Assembly: GCA_016271365.2 (NCBI GenBank)
Contig: CM057454.1
Location: forward strand, 1,166,182,055-1,166,246,054
Direction: 5' to 3'
Length of the DNA: 64,000 nucleotides
DNA from: Neoceratodus forsteri
Lineage: Eukaryota; Chordata; Ceratodontiformes; Ceratodontidae
The notes under the pieces are model-generated. The model was not told where the DNA came from. It saw only the letters and a program-made list of their open reading frames with translations, and ran no database searches. This document shows positions 1-10,639 of the stretch, piece by piece (within the stretch, counting starts at the first letter, position 1; every line of letters starts with the position of its first letter). A program made the translations under genes and the position numbers.

Positions 1-240
1 GTAAGAGAACTGTTGGGTACACTGGGGTGGACTCCCAGTGTGCCCCATGACTTTGTTGGGTGATGTTAGCCACACTGGGGTGAGCTCCCAACGTGGCACA
101 CAGTGGGGGTGGAGCAGGGCAGGAACATGCGACGGTGATTGGAACACGGAGGCACACTGAGGTGGGTTCCCAGTGTGTCACACAATATTGGGGGGGTTAT
201 TAAACATGTCAACAGGGGGATTGGGCACCCCCGAAGTCGA
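1..240. repeat. CACTGGGG-type repeat cluster
   Basis: Several imperfect copies of a self-complementary motif, roughly CACTGGGGTGGGCACCCCAG, occur at about 17-42, 70-105, 147-178 and 220-232. The same motif family recurs at 16.44-17.64 kb in longer units, so this is probably the end of a similar array. No coding potential is evident. Confidence 0.55.
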
Positions 241-715
241 CGTTGTGAGGAGTGTGTGGCAGATGGTAGCAGACACTGCCGCCATGTTTTTATTGAAATG
301 CTTCACTAGGAAAGGCATGTCGTGAGGTGTGTCATCAGTGCCGCTGCATGATGAGCTTGTCTCTGATTGCAGCGGCACTTTCTTTACAAGTTTTGTCCAC
401 TTTACATAATGCTGGTGTCAACACCTGCATGCTGGCTTATTGAGGAATGAGAAACGCACCTACTAAAGTGTGCCCTGCATTCGCCCATACTGACACACCT
501 CTGAAATGTGCTACTAGTGCAAGATGTTGGCTTGTGCATGCACGGCAAATCAACAAAAAAATTACACCTTTGACATTGATGAGGTAGTGTGGAAAGAAAG
601 CTGTGTTGAAAATTTGGAATTAAAATATTGCAGATTAGCAAAGTTATGAGTGAACAGTGAAATATTGTAACGTTCAATAAATAACCTGGTCACTTTACTG
701 TATTTGTACACCAAG
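241..715. other. Unassigned intergenic DNA
   Basis: No recognisable gene, transposon coding domain or tandem repeat is visible. Short open frames on both strands have no family resemblance that I recognise. Confidence 0.5.
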
Positions 716-2320
716 GGTGGGATATTCAGACAGTGCCAGGCTGTGGCGCACGCCTGGGTGCAGCGCAACTGGGATGTGCCAGGGCGCTGACAGGGTGATA
801 TTCACAGTGCTGCGCCATGGCTCAGCACCGTTGAATATCGCACTGTGGCCACCCACAATGTGCCTGGTGCAGTGGCACTGCACCAGCGCAAGTGGCCAGA
901 GAGGGGCAGGGGGATGCACTAGTGCAAGTGCTGTTGCGCTAGGCGCATCACCCGCGATATTCAAAAGTGCACATGCAGATGGGGCCATGATGCATGCAAG
1001 GCGCAAATGGGGCCATTTGCATGTCATTATGGCCCCATTTGCATGCAGGTGCACCCATCCCCGGCGACTTGTGCCTGGCGCCCTGCCAGGCTGCAGCCGT
1101 CGAGCACCGACGCCCCCTGCACAAGCGGCTAAGTGCCCCACTGCCCGATCGCGGGCATATGTACTAAAGTTAAAATGTCCTATATCCCTGGTGGTCCAGT
1201 GGACTGCTCGCAGCCCGATCACAGGCAGAAGTATAATTAAAAAAAACTCCTATATCCCTGGTGGTCCAGTGGACCCGTCCAGCCGATCGCGGGCGTCAGT
1301 TATAAAATATTGAAGCCAATCCATCCCTGGTGGTCAGTGGTACCCCCTCCCCACCGCCCACTGGGCCCCACCCCCGGTCAGTGGCGGCGGCAGCTCCACC
1401 ATGATGCTGCCCGCTGCCTGCCGACTGACTCTGTACAGTAGGGTTGTGCGCCCATTGGTCCTGGCGTGAGCCAATGGGCATACAGCTCTATACCGTACTA
1501 CACAGCCAGAATTGTGAGATGGATCCATTCACATTTTCTGACTGTGTAATATAATGCCAGGCTGCGCCATGCTGCAGCTGAGGCCAATGGGCATATAACC
1601 CTACTATGGGGTGTCAGTCGATGGGTGGCGAGGCGCATCGAGTGAGGAGCTGCTCCTCTGAGGGGAAACGAGGTGGTGGGGCGCCCAATGGCGTGAGAGG
1701 CCTGCTGGACCACCGAGACAGACTATGTTATAATGATGCCAGCAAACATATCACCAACAGGACCACAGAGGGGACACAAGTATACTTCTGCCAGCGTCGG
1801 GCTCGCGGCAATCCGTTCCATCAAAATATCAGAAGGGTGATAATTATACGCTGCCCGGCGATCGGGCTGCGAGCGGTCCAGTGGACCACCAGGGATATTG
1901 GACCTTTAATACAATACTGATGCCCGCGATTGGGCATGGGGGGTCGCTACCACGAAGATGCAGCCGGAGTTCGGTTGGCCACCCACAGCTGGCAGCTGCC
2001 GTGTTGCGCCCTGCAATATGGCAGCTCACCTGTGGGTGGCCAGCTGTTGCTCCTTTTATTTTTTGCTCAACTGTGTGTGCGCAAGTATGGGTTGCACCTG
2101 CATCTGCTCAGCACATCCTGGGCTGAATAACGGGATGTGCGGAGTATGCATGGGCATGCCACCCCCCACTTGTGCCGCATACATTACTGATGCCCTCCGG
2201 CGCATCGGGATTTGTGCCACGCACATTCCCCTTTTGAATATCACGCCGGGGCACATCAGTGGGTTGCGCATGGCGCAACTGTATTGCGCCATGAGCAACC
2301 CTTCTGAATATCCCACCCCA
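716..2320. mobile_element. Foldback DNA element A (non-autonomous)
   Basis: The ends are inverted: GGGTGGGATATTCAGA at about 716 is matched by the complement of TCTGAATATCCCACCC ending at about 2320. The similarity continues inward on both arms through GC-rich blocks (GGCGCA, GGTTGCGC, GATGTGCC) punctuated by GATATTCA or TGAATATC motifs. Each arm also holds the same CCTGGTGGTCCAGTGGAC block, direct on the left (1145-1350) and inverted on the right (about 1850-1937). This architecture of long compound terminal inverted repeats with no transposase fits a foldback or large MITE-like element. A clear target-site duplication is not visible. The open frames inside are GC-rich shadows, not genes. 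A related design is seen at 49.5-51.4 kb. Confidence 0.6.
1145..1350. repeat. 70 bp tandem repeat in element A
   Basis: About three units, each made of a CCGATCGCGGGC block followed by a TATATCCCTGGTGGTCCAGT block. The CCCTGG marker recurs at roughly 1186, 1256 and 1325, giving a period of 69-70 bp. One inverted copy lies in the opposite arm near 1850-1937. Confidence 0.7.
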
Positions 2321-2477
2321 GATTTTCAACATAGCTTTGCATTACTCCACTTCATGCACCCAGTACATGGACATTTTTATACGGCCACCAAAATGTCATT
2401 CTGAGCAACAGGTGCAAAATCACATTTTGGCCAACATTTGAAAAATGACAGCTGTCATGTTCATGAAGTGGTGATAC

Positions 2478-2648
2478 TTCATTTAGTCGGGGCAGGAGTG
2501 AGGGATTCTATCTGGTGACTTTGTAACTGTGTGTTTGTAACTAAATTTGAGGTATTTTCTTAACTGTCATTTGTGTGTGCTTTTCCATTTAGTTTGGGCA
2601 GGATTGAAGGATTCTAGCTGATCAGTTTGTGACTGTGTGTTTGTAATT
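2478..2648 (+). repeat. Two-copy direct repeat, about 110 bp period
   Basis: A block containing CATTTAGT, GGGCAGGA, GGATTCTA and ending GACTGTGTGTTTGTAA (with small changes) appears at about 2478-2542 and again at 2588-2648. It lies just upstream of a CR1 fragment. No coding signal is seen. Confidence 0.6.
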
Positions 2649-2729
2649 GGTCTGTGTCTGGACCACGGTGAGTGGAGTGAGGAGACACTGCCTGAGGACT
2701 TCTTGGCTGATTGTTTTTGGACACAGCAG

Positions 2730-3330
2730 AAAACATGAAGTGTTTAATCCCTCTGTACAGACAGTTGGTGGGACAACATCTGGAGTACTGCGTCCAGTTC
2801 TGGAGACTCCCTCTCCGCAAGGACATAGAAAGGTTGGAGGAAGTCCAGAGGAGAGCAACTAAAATGGTGCAGGGTCTGCAAGAGAAGCCATACGAGGAGA
2901 GACTAAAGGAGCTTAATATGTATACCCTTGGGGAAAGAAGGGATAGGGGGACATGATAGAAACTTTTAAGTACCTCAGTGGAATCAACAAAGTCCAACAG
3001 GGTAGCATCTTTCAGAAAAAGAGATGTGCAAGAACAAGGGGACACAATTTGAAGATAGAGGGGGGACGGCTCAGGGGCAATGTGAGGAAGTATTTCTTCA
3101 TGGAGGGGGTTGTAGATGCATGGAACAGCTTTCCTGAGGAAGTATTGGAGTCAAAAACAGTGGGGAAATTCAAGAATGCATGGGACGGACATAAGGCAAT
3201 TCTAGTGGGGGGTAGGAGGAAGTAGGCTGTTGATTAACTAGGATCTGCAGCGTATCCATTAGGTAGGGAAATGGGCAGTCTAGGTGGGCCAAGAGGTCCT
3301 TATCTGCCATCAAATTCTATGTTTCTATGT
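2730..3330 (+). mobile_element. CR1-clade LINE, 3' fragment (copy 1)
   Basis: Two adjacent frames (to 2956, then 2953-3225) encode the C-terminal end of a CR1-type reverse-transcriptase protein. The hallmarks are HLEYCVQFWR, a KDIERLEEVQRRATKM block, RGDMIETFKYL and a terminal FKNAWDGHK. A frameshift lies at about 2950. The 3' UTR reads GTGGGCCAAGAGGTCCTTAT and ends in repeated TTCTATG, the tail style of CR1 elements. The copy is 5'-truncated, which is usual for target-primed integration. The next CR1 copy begins directly after the tail. Confidence 0.85.
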
Positions 3331-6062
3331 TTGCCATATCAGCAATAACAGAGACATGGTACTTTGCTAATCATGGCTGGGAAGTCAATGTACTAGGCTA
3401 TACACTGTTCAGGAGGGACAGGAAGGGTAAAAAGGGTGGCAGAGTGACCTTCCGGGGAGGCTGAGGTAATGTGGGTCACCCTGGAGCTAGGGAGTGGAAC
3501 AGCAGTATGCACTGGGGTAATCTATAAACTTCAACACAGAAGGATGAAGTAGACAGGTAACTAGTGGAGAACATACACGACATGGCAGCTAAAGGTGAAA
3601 TCCTACTACTAGGGGATTACAATATACTGGATGTGGAATGGACCACCCAGCTGTCTGCTTCAGCCAGAAGCACAGCCATCCTGGAATCCCTTCAGGGGGT
3701 TGGACTTAGGCAGTTGGTGCATGAGCCAACCAGGGACAAATACATTCTGGACTCAGTATGGACAAGTGGGAACAGAGTCAAAGAAATACAGGTAGAAGGG
3801 CAGCTGAGGTCCAGTGACCATCACATGGTATGGTTCAGCATGAAGACATGGACTAAGTTAAGCCACATAAGGGCAAGAGTATTAGATTTCAGGATGGCGG
3901 ATTTCACTGAAATGGGTAGATGTATACAAGCAGTCCTGGGGAAGGGAGAGGTAATAGAGGGGTGGAAGAACAGTGGGAAACTCTGAAAGGATCCATAGTG
4001 GATATACCAAACCAATGTGTTAGATAGTGGCCAAAGGGAAAAGAAGAAGAAAAACACTATAGGTCTCCAAAGAGGTGGGGGACAAAGTCAGGAATAAAAG
4101 GTTGAGTTTCCAGAAATTTAAGGGGAGCAAAAGGGAGGAGGACAGGGAGGTGTACCTTGAATATCTAAGGGAAGCAGGGAAGGCTGATAGGAGGGTAAAA
4201 GTGCAAACAGAAGAGAGCTTAGCATGGTCTGTAAACAAAGGGGATAAGGCATTTTATAGGTACATCAGTGAAAGAAGAAAAAACGGGGGGAATTGTGAGG
4301 CTCAAAGGGTAGAAGGGAGAGTGTAAGGAGTGGGATCTAGACAAGGCAGAAATACTGAACAAATACTTCTCAGTATTCATTGGGGAGGTCAAGCACTACA
4401 GTTGGGTTGCAGAGACAATGGGGGGGGGAGTGGACACCAGTCCATTCACAGTGGAGAGAGTTCTGAAAGAACTCACAAAGCTGAAGGTAGATAAGGCCAT
4501 GGGGCCAGATGGCATCTATCCAAGGACATTAGAGCTGTGAAGGGAACTAGCTGCACCTTCTGGCATCCCTTTTCACAGAGTCACTCAACACAGGCATCGT
4601 TCCAGAGGACTGGAGTAGGGCACATGTGGTCCCACTGCACAAAAACAGCAGTAGGGAGGAGGCGGGGAACTACAGGCCAGTCAGCCTCACCTCAGTGGTG
4701 GGAAAGATCTTGGAGACACTGCTGAAAGAAAGGATAGTGGCACATATGGAATCCAGTGGTGCTCAGGATCGGAGGCAACACGGATTCACAGCAGGAAGGT
4801 CATGTCAAACAAACCTAATAGATTTTTTTGATTGGGTGAGTACAGAAATAAATTAGGGAGGGGCAGTAGACATTGCCTGCCTAGATTTCAGCAACGCCTT
4901 TGACACTGTCTCACATGGAAGGCTGATTAACAAGATATGTATTCTGTGCATGGGAGACAAGGTGGTGAACTGGGTTAGGAACTGGTTAATAGACAGGGGA
5001 CAGATATTGGTGGTAAATGGGGTACAATCTGGGCAGGGGGGGTGACCAGTGGGGTGCCACAGGGATCAGTACTAGGACCATCCTGTTCAATGTCTTCATT
5101 AGTGACATTTCAGAGGGTCTGGAAGGAAAGGTCTGCCTGTTTGCAGATGACACCAAGATCTGCAACAGGGTAGATACTCCAGAAGGGATGCAGAAATTGA
5201 AGAGGGACCTGGAGAAGCTTGAAATATGGTCAGAGATGTGGCAGCTAAGGTTCAATGCAAAGAAGTGCAAAATAATGCACCTGGGTAGAGGGAACCCTGG
5301 GAAGAACTACAGGGAGGGGGGGCAGGAACTGACTGTCACCAAAGAGGAAAGGGGCCTAGGGGTTATCATCTCTGATGACCTTAAGGTATCAAGGCAGTGC
5401 ACAGAGGTGGCAGAGCTGGTCAGTGGAATGCTGGGGTGCATAGGCAGGATTATGACTAGCAGGGTGTGGGAGGTGGTGATGCCATTGCATATAGCATTGG
5501 TAAGGTCTCATCTGGAGTACTGTGTGCAGTTCTGGAGGCCACACCTGCGCAAGGACATAGATAAGGTGGAGACTATCCAGAAAAGGGCAACAAAGATGAT
5601 GCAGGGCTTGCTCTACAAAACATATGGGGATAAACTAAGGCATATGCACTCACTGTAGGAGAGGAGACAGCAGGGGGACATGATTGAGACTTTCAAGTAC
5701 CTCAAAGGCATAAACAAGGTGCAGATGGGGGACTGTTTCCAATGTAGAAAAAGTGCTAGAATAAGGGGGCACAATATGACATTGGAAGGTAGTAGATTAA
5801 GAGGTAATGTGAGGAAGTTTTTCTACACAGAAAGTGTAGTTGACACTTGGAATAGTCTGCCACAGGAGGTAGTGGGGGCAAGCACAGTGGAGAGGTTTAA
5901 ACATGTCTGGGACAGGCACAAGTGATGCTTGAGAGGGGTTGGAGTGATGAAAAGCCATTTATTACATAGGGTCAGTGGCCACACACAATGTACTGTATAG
6001 GGCCTTCTGGCAGACTGGCTGGGCCTAGTGGTCTTTATCTGCTGACAATTTCTGTGTTTCTA
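3331..6062 (+). pseudogene. CR1-clade LINE ORF2 pseudogene (copy 2)
   Basis: A 2.7 kb copy running from the middle of the apurinic-like endonuclease domain through reverse transcriptase to the 3' UTR. The endonuclease section (about 3350-3990) shows ITETW, LLLGDYN and SDHHMVWF, the last matching the SDH motif of the nuclease. The linker is at 4075-4326. The RT starts near 4440 with DKAMGPDGI, then NYRPVSLTS (about 4670), QGSVLG-like remains (about 5060) and an intact FADDTK catalytic box at 5140-5157. The C-terminal HLEYCVQFWRPHLRKDID and TRGHN blocks follow to 5925. The protein would make first-strand cDNA at a nicked target. Several frameshifts and stops show it is dead. The 3' UTR ends near 6062 with TTTCTGTGTTTCTA. 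Confidence 0.85.
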
Positions 6063-6306
6063 CGGTGTGAAAAAATGACTATTAGGGCTGTGCAAATACC
6101 TTTTCCTGAATATTCAGCTGAATATTCAGTATTCGTGTCGCAGGTATTCATTATTCAGTATGCTGTATTCGGCCAGAAAAGGTGTTTTTATAAGGATAGC
6201 TTAACAAAAGCACTTCAGCAACACCATTATTCACCCATTGAACCTGGCGTACTATTTGTAACCAGGGGTACGGGTGGGGTGTTATTAGTTCGCGGTGCCT
6301 CCATTT

Positions 6307-7665
6307 TGTAACCCACTACCTGGCTAGCCTGAGTTCGGGGAGAAAACATTCGCTCAGCATCAGGGCTAGGTTTGCACTTCTGGTCAGGGGAACCCAAGTA
6401 ATTCCAGCCACAGGAAGCAATAACTGAAAATGTCCAAACCAGGAGTGGGATTCTAAAGTGGGGCTTTTATTCACTTCAGCACAAGAATATAAAGCAAGAT
6501 GGACCCCCACGGGACTACACTCACTGGATATGCAGATCTATGGAGGTCAGAACACATCTTCTCCACACAAAAACCCTCAGGTTCTGAACACATCTGGGCT
6601 CCTACGCCCGAACTGGTACTCTCACTCTTGGATTCCCTGGCATGGCACTCGGCCAGCATTAGTACACTTTTCCATATGCCATGTCTGGGTACTTTCTGCA
6701 GACACTGGCCAAGTGCCTGGGAGAAAGCTAAAGGTGCCCAAAGTGAATCCGTAGAGGTAAATCTGGTTACTCCAGATGGGGGGGGTCTCCCACCTCTTGC
6801 TCCCAAATCCATACCCGGCCATTCATTTGGAGTCAACACCTTTCCTTGAACTTTCTGTTTGTAGCTGCTGTCTCGAAAAGTATATCACATTTAACAATCT
6901 ACTTTCCATGTAACTGGTAGTCCTGACTTGCAATGTTCTCTAAGTGACTATGTCCATCCCTGTAGACCCCCACTGGTTAGATGCATTTCAAGCCATACAC
7001 ATATCTTAAAGTACTGTATGGGGCTGTCCTTTCCTGACCCCACAGAAGCAGACACTTTTACACAACTCTCTTGATGAAACATGGGCTCTATGTCAGAGCA
7101 GACTCAACATGGTTCTCAGGTGCCCCAGGGCTTCTCGCACAGAAAACACACATCTGGTGCCTCAGTACAAATTCTCTAGTCAGGCAGCTTTCCCTCTTCC
7201 AGCAGGGCCAGGGGATTGCCCCTGAAATGCTGGTCTTTTTCCCCACCATCCGTCCAGGGATGGGGCACTGGAACAAACCGGGGAATGGTCTCGACCACTT
7301 CTACTGGTTTCTTCTGTGTCTTTCTCTAGGGCGAAAACACACACCCTCTTCCTGTTGTAGCTCTATTACAGAGCTAGGCTCTAAGGGGCTGCCAACTGCA
7401 GCACACGTCTTCCTGCCACTGAGTCTCCCTCTAGCCTGACTTTGAAAACCCCAACATTCTAACCTAACTCCTTGCTGCAGCATTCCACTGTGGCTTATGC
7501 TGCTGCGAGAATTCTAAGTGATGTCATCCCTCCAGCTCAGTTGAGACCGAGGACAGAGTGAGACAGTGTGAAACCCATTTAACTAGTGTCTCACAAGCTG
7601 CCTTTCCCTGCCTGCCACTAGATCTAAGTGGGATTCTAGTAACCTCGGGTAACAGGGGGGTTACA
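6307..7665. mobile_element. Candidate LTR-like element with TGTAACCC / GGTTACA ends
   Basis: The segment opens TGTAACCCACTACC and closes with GGGGGGTTACA, the TG...CA symmetry of long terminal repeats. It shares these termini with the better-supported candidate solo LTR at 43166-44772. A possible antisense AATAAA lies near 6467. I see no convincing target duplication and no gag/pol coding, so it would be a solo LTR or an old DNA element. Open frames at 6458-6850 on both strands show no recognisable domain. Confidence 0.4.
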
Positions 7666-9934
7666 TATATACACCTCAATGACACTTCAACCACCAACGT
7701 AGAGCTCTCACTAATGCAACACAAGCTACATATGGTGCACCCGATTCACCACACCACACACATAGCACTCTGAAAACAACATCAAGCATTGCATTGGGTC
7801 AGCACTGGAAGGTGTTCATGGTCACAGTCATGGGGTAGAAAGTGCCTTGGTCATGGGCATAGGAACAGTGACTGCCATATTGGTGACAGCTGAAAGGGTG
7901 GCTGCTGCAAGAATGGCACTGGTGGTGGTGGGAAGCACACTAGCTGTGGATGTAGCAGCCATATTGTTAGCAGTGGGGATACTGATGATGGTGGCGGTGT
8001 CTGCTGCTTCCTGCACAAAGCGTGTACACTCTAATGTCCCCTGCTACTGCACAAAAGGATGTGACCGTTAATGTACAGATGCAACAGGTGGTGGCACTAG
8101 TAGTAGTACTACTGGTAGCATTAGCAGAAGTGGTATTAGTAGTATTATTCCCAGTGCTACAAAAACTAAAAGGCTTGCTTTGGGAGAAAATTATATGAGC
8201 CCGCCAAATACAGAGAGATACCTATCTGTCATTGTCTATGTAGTCTGTCTCACCACCTTCTGTGGAATTGTATTATGTACCAGTAATATTCAGTGGAGCA
8301 AGGCAAGATTCAGTTCAGTACTTTGCAGTAAATGACATGTCGCACAATACTGGATGAAAAGAGGCCATTGGATTACACTGCTCCCTGCAGCATACTGCAG
8401 CAGTTTTGCAGGATACAGTATTGCATACTGTCTGGCGCCACTGTTTGAACTATGTTTTATAATCTCAATGCAGTGTTTCATCCTTGGGCATGTTAGTTTT
8501 GGATTATTTTGTTACAAGGGCTTTTCATTCTCATTTATTGTAACTTCACTTATTTATGGTGTGTGGTTCTTGTATATTCATAGTGTGTTTGTACAGTATG
8601 TTGCCGACATGCCCCCTGACAAAGACCAGGTTCTGTTCAATGCACCCAAGCTTTATTTGCATCCTCTGGCCTAAGCAGAAATAAATGTATTGACAACTTT
8701 ATGCTCCACTTGCTCATAACTGTATTTTGTTACTGTACAACCCCCCCAATCCGAGTGTTTCCTTTGTTCTGCATAGATTGTTTAGGTGTTACGCGGCCCA
8801 GGGATGGCACCAACAGTAATTGCCTGGACATGATGTACATTTGTGGGTCTGTCATTCTGTCCCTCACCACTTGGGGTCAGTGGTGCAGATGCTTTGCTGG
8901 GTCAAGCATGTTTGCAAGGTTGCTAAAGACATGCTGGATCAAGTTACTAGTGGTGTGTAAAACACAAACAATTACTAGGTAGTGCCTGTGTGTGTGTGTG
9001 TGTGTGTGTTTCTTTACTTAGTGCTTGTGGAACTACAGTAACACTCACGCCAACCTTAACAGATATACCGTACCACAAAAAAGCAGCAGCAAATAAAAAA
9101 CGCTGCTACTAAAAAGGGGGAAGAAGAAAGCAACCTTTTTAGCCAAACATGGAACTGAGCAAGGAACTGACAGATGATGAACAGTCAACTCAGTGAGACA
9201 AGCCTGCCCCACTAAGTGCAATGGTTTAATTACCAAAACAACAACAAAAACGCATGTGCGCAGCTGTGCACACACAAGGCCCAGACTGGGGAGATGCTCC
9301 AGTTAATTGTGTGCTGTGAAGTTGGGGGTCAACCAACACACTTCTCATTTGTACAGGGATCAAGCCGGAACCAGAGGACTGACAATAAGAATTTAGTGAG
9401 TCAAGCCTGACTAGCTTAGAACAGAAGAAGTTTATTTCAAAAACTGTGTGCACACGTGGGACCTGGCCTCATGAAAAAATGTATTAAGCATGCATGTGCA
9501 GGGCAAAGCATCACAAAATTAAATATTATCCACATATAGGCAAATCATGAGCAGTGACCTACCCGGGGGGGGGGGAGTTGGCAGATGCTCTTGTCAGTCA
9601 TGCAGTGAGCAAAGCCTGGAACCAGACAACCGAAAAAATAATCCCCCACAACAATAAAATTTGTTTCACCCAAAACAATCACACTGGAGCTTTCAGAGAC
9701 CAATAGAGAAGGGGTGTTAGCAGACTGCCCTCTTAGTCCCTGTAACCGAGTACAACAATAAGGACAAAATACCTGTCAGGAAGCCAAACATAGCTGTTCT
9801 GATGCTGGTCAAATAAATCATTCTGACCCAGAAAAAGCCTGTGGGGCAAAATACTATTTCTTTTTTTGGTAAGTTTAAGGTCTCTGAAGTACTGCATGAG
9901 TACCTTAGAAACAATTGTCTCCTGTCTTCTACCA
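7666..9934. other. Unassigned spacer with simple repeats
   Basis: Contains a TAGTAG/TACTAC-rich stretch at about 8085-8150, a (TG)n run at 8987-9009 and loosely repeated blocks (GTGAGACAAGCCTG / GTGAGTCAAGCCTG) at about 9196, 9397 and 9605. The frame at 8354-8674 is hydrophobic but has no recognisable family. No gene supported. Confidence 0.5.
8987..9009. repeat. (TG)n microsatellite
   Basis: Uninterrupted TG dinucleotide run of about 11 units. Confidence 0.95.
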
Positions 9935-10135
9935 GCTGCCAGTGCCAGAAGCCTTAGCAACAAGATGGAGGATCTGGAGACTGTCATGGTGCAGTTGGAC
10001 CTGGACATTGTGGCCATCACAGAAACCTGGTACAATGATAACCACAACTGGGAGATGGCCTTACCTAGCTACAACATATTTAGAAGAGACAGGGCAGGCA
10101 GGAAGGAAGGAAGGAAGGGAGGAGGAGTGGCACTT
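9935..10135 (+). mobile_element. CR1-clade endonuclease fragment (copy 3)
   Basis: One frame encodes the N-terminal part of a CR1 endonuclease: SARSLSNKMEDLE, LDIVAITETWY, then YNIFRRDRAG and GGGVALC. It is cut off where the next CR1 copy's ORF1 sequence begins. A short AAGG-rich stretch expands the Gly/Lys region. It is a fragment with no RT of its own. Confidence 0.75.
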
Positions 10136-10446
10136 TGTTATGGAGACCAAGGAACATCTGACCAGGCTGGGTGACAAACTGTCATCTATTTCATCCGGCA
10201 TCTCTTTCTCTGAGATCCTGCCATTCTGGGAGAGGGGGGCAGATGGATGGAAGGTCAGAGAAGGGGAGATGGGGGAGCTAAACATGTGGCTCAAGGGCAG
10301 GTGCCAGGAAAAAAGACACAAATTTGTAGGTAACTGGCAACAGTTTTGGGAGCCAAAGTTCTTTAAATTCATTGGACTACATCTGACTAAGGAGGGAGTC
10401 AGTGCATTGGGGCAGAAGTTTGACGTCTTTGCAGACTGTTTAAACT
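10136..10446 (+). pseudogene. CR1 ORF1 C-terminal fragment (esterase-like)
   Basis: A frame of about 95 residues (to the stop at about 10446) reads ELNMWLKGRCQEK, WEPKFF and GLHLTKEGVSALGQ. CR1 ORF1 proteins are known to carry an SGNH/GDSL-type esterase domain whose last block is DG-x-HL. Here the aspartate position reads Ile (IGLHLT), so an active enzyme is unlikely. It sits about 190 bp upstream of the ORF2 of the same copy, which is the normal order ORF1 then ORF2. It is 5'-truncated. Its role would be RNA binding and assembly of the retrotransposition particle. Confidence 0.6.
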
Positions 10447-10639
10447 AACAAATGGGGAGAGGGGTGCAGCACTCGATACGTCGAATGGGAAGAACACCCT
10501 TCCTCCTCAACTAGTGATCAAACAGGAGTTCAGCGTGTTTGTAGTTCATTTGCATTACCAGGTGAGGAAAAAGGTCTGGCTCCCCATACGACACACAGGG
10601 GAAATGCCGGACCTCGCCCAACAACTAACACACCGAAAT

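Noticed and set aside
717..1313. 198-residue frame on the plus strand and overlapping 175-residue frame on the minus strand
   Set aside because: Both lie in the GC-rich arm of a foldback element, overlap each other, and show no domain. Openness follows from base composition.
6458..6849. Three overlapping frames of 98-122 residues considered as a small gene
   Set aside because: Opposite-strand overlaps, no motif, and location within an LTR-like segment.
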